Translations under genes and position numbers: made by a program | Part shown: positions 26,492 through 35,360 of the stretch, piece after piece | How positions within the stretch are numbered: the first letter of the stretch is position 1 | How the letters are laid out: every line of letters starts with the position of its first letter | NCBI GenBank assembly: GCA_031459935.1 | Contig: JAVKHN010000005.1 | Location: 22,440 to 86,439, forward strand | Reading direction: 5' to 3' | Source: Sysuimicrobium calidum | GTDB taxonomy: Bacteria; Sysuimicrobiota; Sysuimicrobiia; Sysuimicrobiales; Sysuimicrobiaceae | DNA length: 64,000 nucleotides | The notes under the pieces: generated by a model | What the model was told of the DNA's origin: nothing | Seen by the model: only the letters and a program-made list of their open reading frames with translations | The model's database searches: none

Positions 26492-28078
26492 CTAGGCCTC
26501 CCGCGTGATAGGCACAAGGAGGTAGGAGTCCCACTTGCCGCCGAGGTAGAGGCTGTGCCGCCCCCGGTTTACCGTCTCCCGGTAGTCCATGAAGATCCCG
26601 GGATCCTCTCCGTTGCGGTACCGGCCGGAGATCTCCAGGCGAAGGACCTCGCCGGCCCGGAACAGGGTGGCGCTGGGCAGGATGGGGATCTCGCAGTCTA
26701 CGATCGTGCCCGGCGTCACCTTCGACCCTCCCTCCACCACGGACTTGAGGTACGGCTCCCAGGGGGTGGACTTCTCCGGGTCCAGCTCCCGACACGAGAG
26801 CCGCAGCCACCCCAGGGCCACCGGCCATCGCTCGGGTGCGAGGTCGCTGTCGAACCACACCTCCTGCCCGTCCCGGTCCAGCTTGCGCACGGTCACGAAG
26901 AGGTCCATATCGTCCGCGTCCCGGGGGCTCGCCCACAGCCGCAGCTTCATGTACCCCACCACCTCGGTGTCCCGCTCGAACCGGTGGTCAAAGCGGGCGT
27001 AGCCGGAGGCCGCCTCGTAGGTGACTTCCGTTTCCTCCGTGGGGCGGTCCGGTTGCAGGGTCCCGTTGCCCGCGAGGTAAAGGGGGCGGTACACGGTGCC
27101 GGGGACGGGGAAATCCCGCTCGTACCGCACAGAGAAGCGGTGCAGGTCCTCCCGCACCTCCAGCCGCACGGGCGGGATCTCCAGGATCCGGCGGTCCGTG
27201 CCCTTGAGGAAGCAATCGAAGAACAGCAGGCGGCTGGCCATAGCCTCCACGGTGTAGAAGGTCGCCCACTTCTGTCGGCCGTGGGTATACAGCCACTTGT
27301 GGGCCGAGCGGATCTTCCGGAAGGCCCGGAAGGACCCGCGCGTGTGCGCCCCGTGGTCCGCCCAGGTCCCGCAGATGAGGGCCGGGACGGTGATGCGGGC
27401 GAGGAAATCGTCCTCCTCCATGGGTAGGGGCGTCGGCGGCTCCTCGTGCTCCGGGGCGGGCCAGGCGGGAGAGGGTTCGGGACCTCGATAGCCCCGGCGG
27501 GTGAACCGGGTTTCAGGGATGCCGCCGGGGTACATCACGTCCCGGTACACGTCCGTCATGGCCTCCCAGGGGCAGATGGCCTTGAGGTGGGGTGGGGCCA
27601 TGGCGGCCACCCGCCACTGGGAGAACCCGAGGATGGAGACCCCGCTGAGGCCGACGTGGCCGTTGCTCCACGGCTGCTGACCCGCCCACTGGATGGCGTC
27701 GTACATGTCCCGGGCCCACAACCCGTCCCGAACCACCCCCACCGCGGTCCCGCCCGCGCTCTCCGCCGCCACCCGCCGGCCAGGAGAATGTCCGAATCCC
27801 CGGGGATCCACCAGGACCAGGGCGTACCCGTTGCGCACCCAGAACTCGGGGTCCTCCGCCTCGAAGGAGGTGGTGGCGGTGAGGGTGGCGGACCAGGGCT
27901 CATAGGCCACGCCCCAGAGGGGATCGTGAGGGCCCCACATCCGGTCCTTGCCGAAGCTCGTGAAGGCCATGATCACGGGGTAGCGGCCCTCCCGGTCCGG
28001 GAGGTAGACGTTGGCCGCCAGGAGTAGCCCGTCCCGCATGGGTACGGGGACATCGCGCAGCTGCCGGATTCCAAGCAT
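26492..28078 (-). CDS. CocE/NonD-type hydrolase (X-Pro dipeptidyl-peptidase family)
   Basis: The 528-residue product is an alpha/beta hydrolase with a C-terminal jelly-roll domain. The nucleophile serine lies in GVSILGFSQW near residue 148, an aspartate in CGTWADHGAHTRGSF near residue 251, and a histidine in YTHGRQKW near residue 277. Such enzymes cleave cocaine-like esters, Xaa-Pro dipeptides or acylated amino acids; the substrate is unknown. The C-terminal domain has the usual LRLEISGRYR pattern. It is followed by the substrate-binding protein gene, which suggests peptide use. Confidence 0.85.
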   Translation of the reverse strand: MLGIRQLRDVPVPMRDGLLLAANVYLPDREGRYPVIMAFTSFGKDRMWGPHDPLWGVAYEPWSATLTATTSFEAEDPEFWVRNGYALVLVDPRGFGHSPGRRVAAESAGGTAVGVVRDGLWARDMYDAIQWAGQQPWSNGHVGLSGVSILGFSQWRVAAMAPPHLKAICPWEAMTDVYRDVMYPGGIPETRFTRRGYRGPEPSPAWPAPEHEEPPTPLPMEEDDFLARITVPALICGTWADHGAHTRGSFRAFRKIRSAHKWLYTHGRQKWATFYTVEAMASRLLFFDCFLKGTDRRILEIPPVRLEVREDLHRFSVRYERDFPVPGTVYRPLYLAGNGTLQPDRPTEETEVTYEAASGYARFDHRFERDTEVVGYMKLRLWASPRDADDMDLFVTVRKLDRDGQEVWFDSDLAPERWPVALGWLRLSCRELDPEKSTPWEPYLKSVVEGGSKVTPGTIVDCEIPILPSATLFRAGEVLRLEISGRYRNGEDPGIFMDYRETVNRGRHSLYLGGKWDSYLLVPITREA

Positions 28079-28126
28079 TCCCCCTCCCCCTTCCTGGCCG
28101 GTCGCTGTGCGATTCGTTTTCTTGGA

Positions 28127-30094
28127 CTACCGGCTCAGCTCCTCCCGGGCCAGTTGCTCATAGACTGCGAGCACCTCGGGGTTCGCGAGCGCCCCCCGTA
28201 GCTGCGGGGGGATCTCCCCACCGTTCACGATCCGCCACACGGCCCCTTCCGCCCGCTTGAGGTTCAGGGTGTAGGGGATGTCTGGCACCTCCAGGATCCT
28301 GGCGGGGACGTGGCGAGGGCTCGCTTCCTGCCGCAGGCGCGTCCGGATGCGCTCCGCGAGCTCCTCCGTGAGCCTCAGGCCCTCCCGGGGCGCCACGAAC
28401 AGGACGATGCGCTCGTCGCCCTTCCACTTCTGCCCCACCACCAGGCAGTCCCGGATCTCCGGCACCCGGGCGAGCACGGAGTAGATCTCCGCGGGCCCGA
28501 TGCGGACCCCGGAGGGCTTGAGCACGAAGTCGCTGCGACCGAGCGGGATGAAGCCGCCGGTGGCGGGATCCCTCTGCACGTAGTCCCCGTGCCGCCAGAT
28601 CCCGGGGTACTTGCCGAAGTAGGTGGCCCGAAACTGCTCGCCGTCCCGGTCGCCCCAGAGGCCCAGCGGGACGCTGGGGAAGGGCCGCTCCACCACCAGT
28701 TCCCCCGGCTCGCCCACCAGAGGCCGGCCCTCCTCATCGTAGACGTTCGCCTTCACGCCCAGGGCCGGCCCTGCGATCTGCCCCGCGTACACCGGTTGCC
28801 AGGGGGTTCCCTCCAGAATCCCCATCTGGACGTCCGTGCCGCCAAGCCCGGAGTTGAAGAACAGGTCCTGCTTGATGTGCTCGTAGACGTACTGGAAGCC
28901 CTCCGCGGGCAGGGCCGAGCCGCTCTGGAACATGGAGCGGAGGGTCCCCAGGCGACAGGTGCGGCGGGGACGCACACCGGCCTCCATGCACGCGAGCAGG
29001 AAGGTGGCCCCGCAGCCCACGAGGTTCACCCCCTCCCGGTCAACGAGCCTCCAGATCACCTCCGCATCCGGGTACAGGGGCGCGCCGTCGTAGAGGACCA
29101 CGGTGGCGCCCAGGATCAGGCTGCTGGGCTGGACGTTCCACACCATCCAGGTGGGACTCGAGAGAAACAGGACCCGATCACCCGCCCGGGTGTCCATCTG
29201 GAGGCCGAGGGTCTTGAGGTGGGCGGAGAGGGTCCCGGCCACGCTGTGGATCACGCACTTGGGCCGGCCCGTGACCCCGGAGGTGAACAGCACGATGTGG
29301 GGGTGATGGGCGTCCACGGGGCGGAAGGCAAACGGTGCGCGCGGCGTCCGCCCTAGAAACTCCGCCCAAGGAACCGCCTTCTCCGGGAGGCGCGGGGGGA
29401 GGTCCTCTTCCGCATAGGGCGTCACGATGATCCGGCGCAGCGATGGGAGTGCTTTCGCGAGCTCCGCCACCCGCTCGAGGTTGTCGTACACCTTCCCGCG
29501 GTAAACGTAGCGGTCCACGGTGAACAGGACCTTGGGATCCAGCTGGCCCAGCCGGTCCACGGTGGCCGGTACTCCCAGGTCCGTGCCGCACACGCACCAC
29601 ACCGCGCCCACCGCAGAGGAGGCCAGCAGGGCGAGAACCCCCTCGGGGATGTTGGGGAGGTAGCCAGCGACCACGTCCCCGGGTCCGATCCCCTCCGCGG
29701 CAAGGCTTGCGGCCAGGGCCTCCACGGTGCTCGCGACCTGCTGGAAGGTGTAGGTGCGCGTATCTCCCTGCTCGCTGTGGAACACCAGGGCGGGCTGGTC
29801 GTCCCGTCGGCGCAGGGCGTTCTCCGCGTAGTTCAGCCGCGCACCCACGAACCACCGGGCTCCGGGGAATCTGTGAACGTCCTCCACCACCGTTCGGTGC
29901 GGGGTGTGTTGTCGGACCCCGTAGAATTCCCAGATTCCTCCCCAGAACTCTCCGGGAAAGTCCACGGACCACGCGTGCAGGGTCTCGAAGCGCTGCAGGT
30001 TCCGGCCGAATCTCGCCTCCGCCCACCGCGCGAACCGGCTGAGCTCTGCCTGGGCCCTGCGCTCCGCGGAGGGCTCCCACAGACGCTGCGTCAC
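28127..30094 (-). CDS. Acetoacetyl-CoA synthetase (acetoacetate-CoA ligase)
   Basis: The 655-residue length and N-terminus (LWEPSAERRAQAELSRF) match acetoacetate-CoA ligases, which activate acetoacetate or a similar short acid. The AMP-binding motif is FTSGVTGRPKCVIHS near residue 270. The C-terminal domain has SDFVLKPSGVRIGPAEIY near residue 540 and the likely catalytic lysine in TLNLKRAEGAV near residue 618. GTG at 30094 is chosen by alignment with the family. The glycosyltransferase gene lies upstream on the same strand with a 71-base gap. Confidence 0.85.
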   Translation of the reverse strand: MTQRLWEPSAERRAQAELSRFARWAEARFGRNLQRFETLHAWSVDFPGEFWGGIWEFYGVRQHTPHRTVVEDVHRFPGARWFVGARLNYAENALRRRDDQPALVFHSEQGDTRTYTFQQVASTVEALAASLAAEGIGPGDVVAGYLPNIPEGVLALLASSAVGAVWCVCGTDLGVPATVDRLGQLDPKVLFTVDRYVYRGKVYDNLERVAELAKALPSLRRIIVTPYAEEDLPPRLPEKAVPWAEFLGRTPRAPFAFRPVDAHHPHIVLFTSGVTGRPKCVIHSVAGTLSAHLKTLGLQMDTRAGDRVLFLSSPTWMVWNVQPSSLILGATVVLYDGAPLYPDAEVIWRLVDREGVNLVGCGATFLLACMEAGVRPRRTCRLGTLRSMFQSGSALPAEGFQYVYEHIKQDLFFNSGLGGTDVQMGILEGTPWQPVYAGQIAGPALGVKANVYDEEGRPLVGEPGELVVERPFPSVPLGLWGDRDGEQFRATYFGKYPGIWRHGDYVQRDPATGGFIPLGRSDFVLKPSGVRIGPAEIYSVLARVPEIRDCLVVGQKWKGDERIVLFVAPREGLRLTEELAERIRTRLRQEASPRHVPARILEVPDIPYTLNLKRAEGAVWRIVNGGEIPPQLRGALANPEVLAVYEQLAREELSR

Positions 30095-30165
30095 CTCTCC
30101 GGCACCCCCTCTCCCCGCTGAAGATGCAGCCTGAAGCTTAGCAGATCCCGTCCAGCAGAGAAATG

Positions 30166-32307
30166 CTAGCCCACCTGGGCTACGGCGGCTTCCGAGGTGA
30201 CGCGGAGCGTCCGCGCCCTCCAGAGGGTCCGGCCTGTGAGCTCGTCCATGAGAGGGATCGCCCACCTCTCGACCACCCGAGCGTGCGTTCCCAGACCGCG
30301 CCCCCAGGGTCGAACCCGGAGCACCACCCCTTCGGTGGGGAGTTCAGGGGACCACAGGTCCCACCCCCACGGCCGCTCCCATCCGACCGCCCAGCTTTCC
30401 TTTCCGTCCCATCCGATCCCGTAGACGGCCACGCGGGCCCTCTCGGGACCTCTCATCTTCTGCCATTCCGGCCGCTCTCCCCACCCCGCAGGGCCGGGAT
30501 GAGCGGCGAGGAAGGCACGGTGGGTCACGAGGAGAACGGTGGAAAGGAGCTCCGTGGGGAGGTCCGTATCCTCGAAGCGAACCCCCAAAGCCGTTCCTGC
30601 GGAGGTGATTTGCATCCACACGGGTCTTGCGCGCAGCTCCAGGTGCGAAGCGGGCCACCCCTCCGCGATCCGGATCCTTACCTTCATCTCCCGCGTGGGG
30701 ACCAACACCGCCTCGGGGAGCAGCAGGGAAGCCCCCGCCTCGTGACAGTCCAGGAGGACTGCCACGAGCTCCTTCTCCCCTAGGCTGCACCGCACGGGGA
30801 GGTGTGCGGTGAGGCGGTAGTGGGTGCGCCGCTCCCGGTGGGTCCACAGGTGGGCCATGGCCCACGCGGCGAGGGCGATGTGCACGCTCGCCCACACGGT
30901 GTTCACCGCATACGCGAGGGGGAAGCTCCCGTTCTTCCAGGCGCCCACCGCACCGGAGAAAAGCCCTACGAGGTTCAGCGCGAGCACGCATGCCTGGGGC
31001 AGGAGGATCCGGGGGGAAAGCGCCTCTACCCGTCCCTTGGGGGTCACCCGGAACTCCGGCGGACGGCGGGAGAAGAGGAGGTATGTGGCCCGGATGTATG
31101 TGGCGAACCGGGCCATGGCGAACTTCTCCGCGCGGAGAAGGGAGCCGTAGCCCCGGCTCGCGAGGTGGAAGGCCCATGCCATGGCCCCGTGATATGCCGT
31201 CCACAGGAGGAAGAAGGGGAAGTCGAAAGTCCGGATGGGCAGGATGCCCGTGAGGAGGAAGACGGGTGGGGAAAGGTAGTACACCAGCTTGCGCCATCCC
31301 TCGAACCAGGTGATGAGGGAGGCGAGGTAGCTCAGCCGCTGGGGGAGGGTGAGCCCGGGGCCGGCAAGCGGGTTCTCGAGGCGAAGCACTTGCATGGCAC
31401 CCTGACCCCACCGCAGCCGCTGCCGCAGGTATGCGCGGCCGGAGGCGGGTGCCACGCCGTAGGCCAGGGTCTCGTTGTGGTAGATGGACTTCCAGCCCCG
31501 GCGGTGCAGTCGCAGGGAAGTCAAGATGTCCTCCGTTACGGACTCCACCGCGAATCCCCCCACCTCCTGGAGCGCCTTGCGCCGCAGCACCGCGGGCGAA
31601 CCGCAGTAAAAGGCCGCGTTCATCCGGTCCTTCCCTGGCTGGATCACGCGGAAGAACAGCGCCTGCTCGTGCCAGGTGAGGCCGGTCTGTGGATCCACCC
31701 AGTGCTGATAGGAGTCGATGTTGTAGAACTCCTGCGGGACCTGTACCAGGGCCACCCGTTCGTCCGTGAAGTAGCCTAACACCCGGTCCAGGAACTCCGG
31801 CACCGGCACGTGGTCCGCGTCCAGCACCGCGATGAACGCTCCCCGGGAGTGCTGGAGCCCGTAATTGAGGTTTCCCGCCTTCGCGTGTTCCCGCACCGGA
31901 CGTGCGAGGTAGTGGCACCCCACCTCCCTGGCCAGGGCCGCCACCTCCGGACGGTTCCCGTCGTCCAGCACGTAGGTCTCGTGCGGGTAGCGGATGTTCT
32001 TCGCGCCAAGAAGCGTGCGACGCAGGAGCCACAGGGGCTCGTCGTAGGTGGGCACGAAGACGTCCACGGAAAGGCCCGGAGGAGCGGGGGGCGGATCCTT
32101 CCGATCCGTGAGCCGCCAAACCATGAAGAAGAACAGGGCCATCTCCACCCACCCCGCGAGCTCCGCGGCCCAAAGGGGCACGGAGAACCACAGAGCCTGC
32201 GGGTTGAAGGTGTACAGGAGCCGCCACGTGAGGTAAACGAGCCCACCCAAAGCAGCGGTGAGCATCGCAAGCCGCGCGAGCCGTTCCTGAACCACAATCT
32301 CCTCCAC
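30166..32307 (-). CDS. Cellulose-synthase-like membrane glycosyltransferase (GT2, BcsA-like) with degenerate PilZ
   Basis: The 713-residue protein has several membrane segments around a GT2 catalytic domain. It shows the family motifs: DVFVPTYDEP, the DxD LDADHVP (about residue 163), the TED motif VTEDIL (about residue 258) and QRLRW (about residue 295). The cytoplasmic C-terminal part looks like PilZ: RRTHYR fits RxxxR, but the second motif reads DCHEAG where D-x-S-x-x-G is expected. It probably makes a beta-glucan or other polysaccharide. No BcsB, BcsC or BcsZ gene is beside it. GTG at 32307 is the best start seen. Confidence 0.85.
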   Translation of the reverse strand: MEEIVVQERLARLAMLTAALGGLVYLTWRLLYTFNPQALWFSVPLWAAELAGWVEMALFFFMVWRLTDRKDPPPAPPGLSVDVFVPTYDEPLWLLRRTLLGAKNIRYPHETYVLDDGNRPEVAALAREVGCHYLARPVREHAKAGNLNYGLQHSRGAFIAVLDADHVPVPEFLDRVLGYFTDERVALVQVPQEFYNIDSYQHWVDPQTGLTWHEQALFFRVIQPGKDRMNAAFYCGSPAVLRRKALQEVGGFAVESVTEDILTSLRLHRRGWKSIYHNETLAYGVAPASGRAYLRQRLRWGQGAMQVLRLENPLAGPGLTLPQRLSYLASLITWFEGWRKLVYYLSPPVFLLTGILPIRTFDFPFFLLWTAYHGAMAWAFHLASRGYGSLLRAEKFAMARFATYIRATYLLFSRRPPEFRVTPKGRVEALSPRILLPQACVLALNLVGLFSGAVGAWKNGSFPLAYAVNTVWASVHIALAAWAMAHLWTHRERRTHYRLTAHLPVRCSLGEKELVAVLLDCHEAGASLLLPEAVLVPTREMKVRIRIAEGWPASHLELRARPVWMQITSAGTALGVRFEDTDLPTELLSTVLLVTHRAFLAAHPGPAGWGERPEWQKMRGPERARVAVYGIGWDGKESWAVGWERPWGWDLWSPELPTEGVVLRVRPWGRGLGTHARVVERWAIPLMDELTGRTLWRARTLRVTSEAAVAQVG

Positions 32308-32326
32308 GAAGCACTGCGGATGGAGA

Positions 32327-32363
32327 CCCGCTTAGGAGCAAGAACAATGCCATTCTAAGCGGG
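32327..32363. repeat. 9-bp inverted repeat across a stop codon
   Basis: CCCGCTTAG (32327-32335) and CTAAGCGGG (32355-32363) pair across a 19-base loop. The repeat spans the stop of the methyl-THF methyltransferase gene and the leader of the glycosyltransferase gene, both on the minus strand. No T-run follows. Confidence 0.5.
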
Positions 32364-33167
32364 CGGGCGGAGGAGATCCAGACGTCCCTCCCGAGCCGCG
32401 GCCAGGTAGCGGCGGCAGTAGGGGTCCTGGCCGAGAAGAGCGTGGGCGGCGAGGAGGTGGGCCATGAGCCGGCGATCCAGGGGGTTGAGGATGAAGGCGT
32501 CCATCCCGTGTGCGAGGCAGAGGACGAAGAACACCTGGTTCAGCAGGGCCCGGTGCGGGAGCCCGAAGGAAACGTTGCTGAGGCCGCAGATGAGGTGGAC
32601 CTGCGGGAACCGGTCTCGGATGAGGTCCACGGCCCGCAGGAACTCCCGCCCCGCGTTGGGGTCCGTGGCCACGGGCAGGAGCAGGGGGTCCACGTAGATG
32701 TCCTCCGCGGCCACTCCGGCCTCCAGCAGACCCTCCACCAGACGCACCGCGATCTCGAACTTTCGCTCCGCGGTCCTCGGGACTCCCGCATCGTCGATGC
32801 AGGTGGCCACCACCTCGGGCCGGTACTCCTGAAGGAGCGGGAGGAGGCTGTGCCAGCGATCGCGTTCCAGGTTGATGGCGTTCACCACGGCACGGCCCCG
32901 ATGGACCTCCAGCCCCCGCCGGATCGCCTCCGGGTTTGGGCTGTCAAGGCTGATGCGCACCTCCAGCGCGCCCTGGATGGTGCGCACCGCCCACTCCATG
33001 CACCGTGCCTCGTCCTCCAGCAGGGTGGCGCAGTTCACGTCCAGGATCGGGGTTCCGGCCTCCACCTGACGTCGTGCCAGCTCCACCAGGGCTGCCTGGT
33101 CCCGGGATCGGAGGATGGGTTCCACTTGCTTGCGCGTGGCGTTGATGAGCTCGCCGATCAGCACCAT
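32355..33167 (-). CDS. Methyltetrahydrofolate:corrinoid methyltransferase (pterin-binding fold)
   Basis: The 270-residue product is a TIM-barrel pterin-binding enzyme like AcsE or the methyltransferase II of O-demethylases. It begins IGELINATRK, and has AGTPILDVNCA (about residue 37), SLDSPNPEAI (about residue 72) and the loop CGLSNVSFGLPHRALLN (about residue 192). It probably moves the methyl group from the corrinoid protein to tetrahydrofolate. A good sigma-70 promoter precedes it, divergent from the corrinoid protein gene. Confidence 0.88.
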   Translation of the reverse strand: MVLIGELINATRKQVEPILRSRDQAALVELARRQVEAGTPILDVNCATLLEDEARCMEWAVRTIQGALEVRISLDSPNPEAIRRGLEVHRGRAVVNAINLERDRWHSLLPLLQEYRPEVVATCIDDAGVPRTAERKFEIAVRLVEGLLEAGVAAEDIYVDPLLLPVATDPNAGREFLRAVDLIRDRFPQVHLICGLSNVSFGLPHRALLNQVFFVLCLAHGMDAFILNPLDRRLMAHLLAAHALLGQDPYCRRYLAAAREGRLDLLRPPA

Positions 33168-33194
33168 GGTGCCCTCACGGGAAAGGTTTCCTGC

Positions 33195-33223
33195 ATTATA
33201 AAATTCCTCCCTCGGTCCATCAA
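33195..33223 (-). promoter_or_regulatory. Sigma-70-type promoter for the methyl-THF methyltransferase
   Basis: On the minus strand TTGATG (33223-33218) and TATAAT (33200-33195) are separated by exactly 17 bases. The predicted start is about 20 bases before the ATG at 33167. Confidence 0.75.
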
Positions 33224-33269
33224 AAATCGGGTCCGCGCCGGATACCGGCTCCTCCGCGCGCACGATAGA

Positions 33270-33282
33270 TTGCGATACGCAA
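33270..33282. repeat. Short inverted repeat in the divergent corrinoid promoter region
   Basis: TTGCG-ATA-CGCAA is a 5-bp inverted repeat in the 196-bp spacer between the two divergent methyl-transfer genes. It may be an operator. A second small hairpin, TGCCC-GTTT-GGGCA, lies near 33330. I see no cobalamin-riboswitch consensus. Confidence 0.35.
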
Positions 33283-33363
33283 AAGCTTTTCTGCCCGTGA
33301 AGACCAAACACCGATTCGCAAATGCCCGTTTGGGCAAACACAGACCTCCGGGAGGTGAGCGAG

Positions 33364-34014
33364 ATGGCGGTGAGCACACAGGAGCTCGCGGAAGCGATCG
33401 CACAGCTGCGGGAGCAGGAGGCCGTGCAGGCGGCCCGGGAGCTGCTGGAGGGAGGGGCTTCTCCCACGGAGATCTTCGAGGCGTGTCGGCAGGGCGTGGA
33501 GGTGATCGGCCAGCAGTACGAAAAAGGACTGTGCTTTTTGCCGGAACTCCTGCTGGCAGGGGAGATCCTCACCCAGATCTCCCGGATGGTGCGGGAACGG
33601 TATCCCACAGAGGCGGAGGCACGGCCTGCGGAGGCGAAGGTGGTGCTCGGCACGGTCCAGGGGGACATCCACGACATCGGCAAGAACATGGTGGCCTTCC
33701 TGCTGGAGGCGAACGGCTTCCAGGTGGTGGACCTGGGGGTGGATGTGCCGCCGGAGACCTTCGTGGAGAGCGTGAAGCGGGAGCAGGCGAAGGTGGTGGG
33801 GATGAGCTGTCTGCTGACCGTGGGGCACCAGTCCATGAAGCGGACCGTCCAGGCTCTCGCGGACGCCGGAGTGCGGGAAGGGGTGCGGATCATGATCGGC
33901 GGGGCAGCCACCAACGAACAGGTCCGCTCCTACGTGGGCGCGGATGCCTGGGGCCAGAACGCCGCGGACGCGATACGCCTTGCCCGGGAGTGGCTGGGAG
34001 GAGGTGGTTCCTGA
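33364..34014 (+). CDS. Corrinoid (B12-binding) methyl-carrier protein
   Basis: The 216-residue product has the MtaC/MtbC layout: a four-helix cap (residues 1 to 85) and a Rossmann B12 domain with the lower axial ligand His103 in DIHDIGKN (101-108). Further motifs are SCLLTV (about residue 141) and GGAATNE (about residue 180). It carries a methyl group between the substrate-specific and the folate-specific methyltransferase. GGGAGG lies nine bases before the ATG. It overlaps the next gene by one base. Confidence 0.93.
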   Translation: MAVSTQELAEAIAQLREQEAVQAARELLEGGASPTEIFEACRQGVEVIGQQYEKGLCFLPELLLAGEILTQISRMVRERYPTEAEARPAEAKVVLGTVQGDIHDIGKNMVAFLLEANGFQVVDLGVDVPPETFVESVKREQAKVVGMSCLLTVGHQSMKRTVQALADAGVREGVRIMIGGAATNEQVRSYVGADAWGQNAADAIRLAREWLGGGGS

Positions 34015-35360
34015 TGCTGCCGGAGGGGTGGAAGAGCCGGTCGAGCGCGGAGCGGTTCGCCCTGCGGTTCGCTGCGTGGAAGGAGGGGAGGGGGATCCCC
34101 TTTGCCTCCGAGGAGGCAAGGAGGGCCTACCAGGAGCGGGTCCAGCGGTTCTGGGACGTGGTGGAGCTGCGCCGGCCGGATCGGGTGCCCACGAGCCTGG
34201 TGGTGGGGTTCTATCCCGCGAAGTACGCGGGGATCACCACGTGGGAGGCCATGTACGACTACGACAAGCTCGGGATGGCATGGCGCAAGTTCAACGAGGA
34301 CTTCCCCACAGACAGCCTCACCTCGTGCCTGCTGATCTTTCCCGGCCGGGTGGCGGAGATCCTGGACGTCCGGTACTACCGGTGGCCGGGCCACGGGGTT
34401 CCCGAGGACGTCTCGTACCAGTACATGGAAGGGGAGTACATGCGGGAGGAGGAGTACGACTGGTTCATCGAGGACCCCACGGACTTCCTCCTGCGGGCCT
34501 GGCTGCCCCGGGTGGTGGGCGCCCTCGAGGGGCTTCGGCAGCTGCTGCCCGTGACCCCCTGGCTGGAGTATCCCGTGGCCGGCCCCTATCTCCTGCGCCT
34601 GAGCGCTCCGGAGGTCCAGCGGGCCTTGGAGAGCCTGCTGGAGGCGGGACGGGCCACCCTGGAATGGGCCCAGAAGGCTGCGGCCATAGACCAGGAGAGC
34701 ACGGCGCAGTTGGGGCTTCCCAGCCTCTGGGGCGGGTTCACCAAGGCTCCCTTCGACGCCCTGGCGGACACCCTGCGCGGGACGCGGGGGATCATGCTGG
34801 ACATCTACCGCCGGCCAGACCGGCTCCTGCGGGCCCTGGAGCGGATGACGCCCCTCATGATCCGGATGGGGGTGGAGGGTGCGAGTTTCGGATCCAGCCC
34901 CTTTATCTTCATCCCCCTCCACAAGGGCGCGGATGGCTTCATGTCCCGGGAGACCTTCGCCCGGTTCTACTGGCCCTTCCTGAAGGCGGTGATCCTGGGA
35001 CTCATCGAGGAGGGGTTCGTTCCCTGGCTGTTCGTGGAGGGGAGCTACAACGAGCGGGTGGACTTCCTGGGAGATCCGGAGCTCCCGCGGGGCCGCACCT
35101 TCTGGCACTTCGATCAGACGGACATGAGGCGGGTGAAGGAGGTGCTGGGCGGAAAAGCCGCCTTCGGCGGGAACGTGCCCGCCTCCCTTCTGCACGTGGG
35201 CACCCCAGAGGAGGTCCGGCGGTACGTGCGGGATCTCATCGAGGCCGTGGCCCAAGACGGCGGGTTCGTGCTCCTCAACGGCGCGGTCCTGGAGGACGCC
35301 AGGGCAGAGAACGTCCGGGCCATGGTGGAGGCGGGAGTGGAGTACGGACGGTATCGCTAA
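34014..35360 (+). CDS. UroD-family methyltransferase (substrate:corrinoid methyltransferase I)
   Basis: The 448-residue product belongs to the uroporphyrinogen-decarboxylase fold that includes MtaA and the methyltransferase I of aryl O-demethylases. It has FIFIPLHKGADGFMS near residue 300 and FVEGSYNERVDFL followed by WHFDQTD near residue 340 to 370. It has almost no cysteines, so the MtaA-type H-x-C zinc site is absent; Glu and His in the latter stretch are candidate ligands, as in O-demethylase methyltransferases. It is cotranscribed with the corrinoid protein. The methyl donor (methoxy-aromatic or other) is not visible. Confidence 0.8.
   Translation: MLPEGWKSRSSAERFALRFAAWKEGRGIPFASEEARRAYQERVQRFWDVVELRRPDRVPTSLVVGFYPAKYAGITTWEAMYDYDKLGMAWRKFNEDFPTDSLTSCLLIFPGRVAEILDVRYYRWPGHGVPEDVSYQYMEGEYMREEEYDWFIEDPTDFLLRAWLPRVVGALEGLRQLLPVTPWLEYPVAGPYLLRLSAPEVQRALESLLEAGRATLEWAQKAAAIDQESTAQLGLPSLWGGFTKAPFDALADTLRGTRGIMLDIYRRPDRLLRALERMTPLMIRMGVEGASFGSSPFIFIPLHKGADGFMSRETFARFYWPFLKAVILGLIEEGFVPWLFVEGSYNERVDFLGDPELPRGRTFWHFDQTDMRRVKEVLGGKAAFGGNVPASLLHVGTPEEVRRYVRDLIEAVAQDGGFVLLNGAVLEDARAENVRAMVEAGVEYGRYR

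Noticed and set aside
33168..33363. Cobalamin riboswitch before the corrinoid genes
   Set aside because: No B12-box-like sequence or fitting fold was recognised; the left-hand leader is only about 20 bases long.
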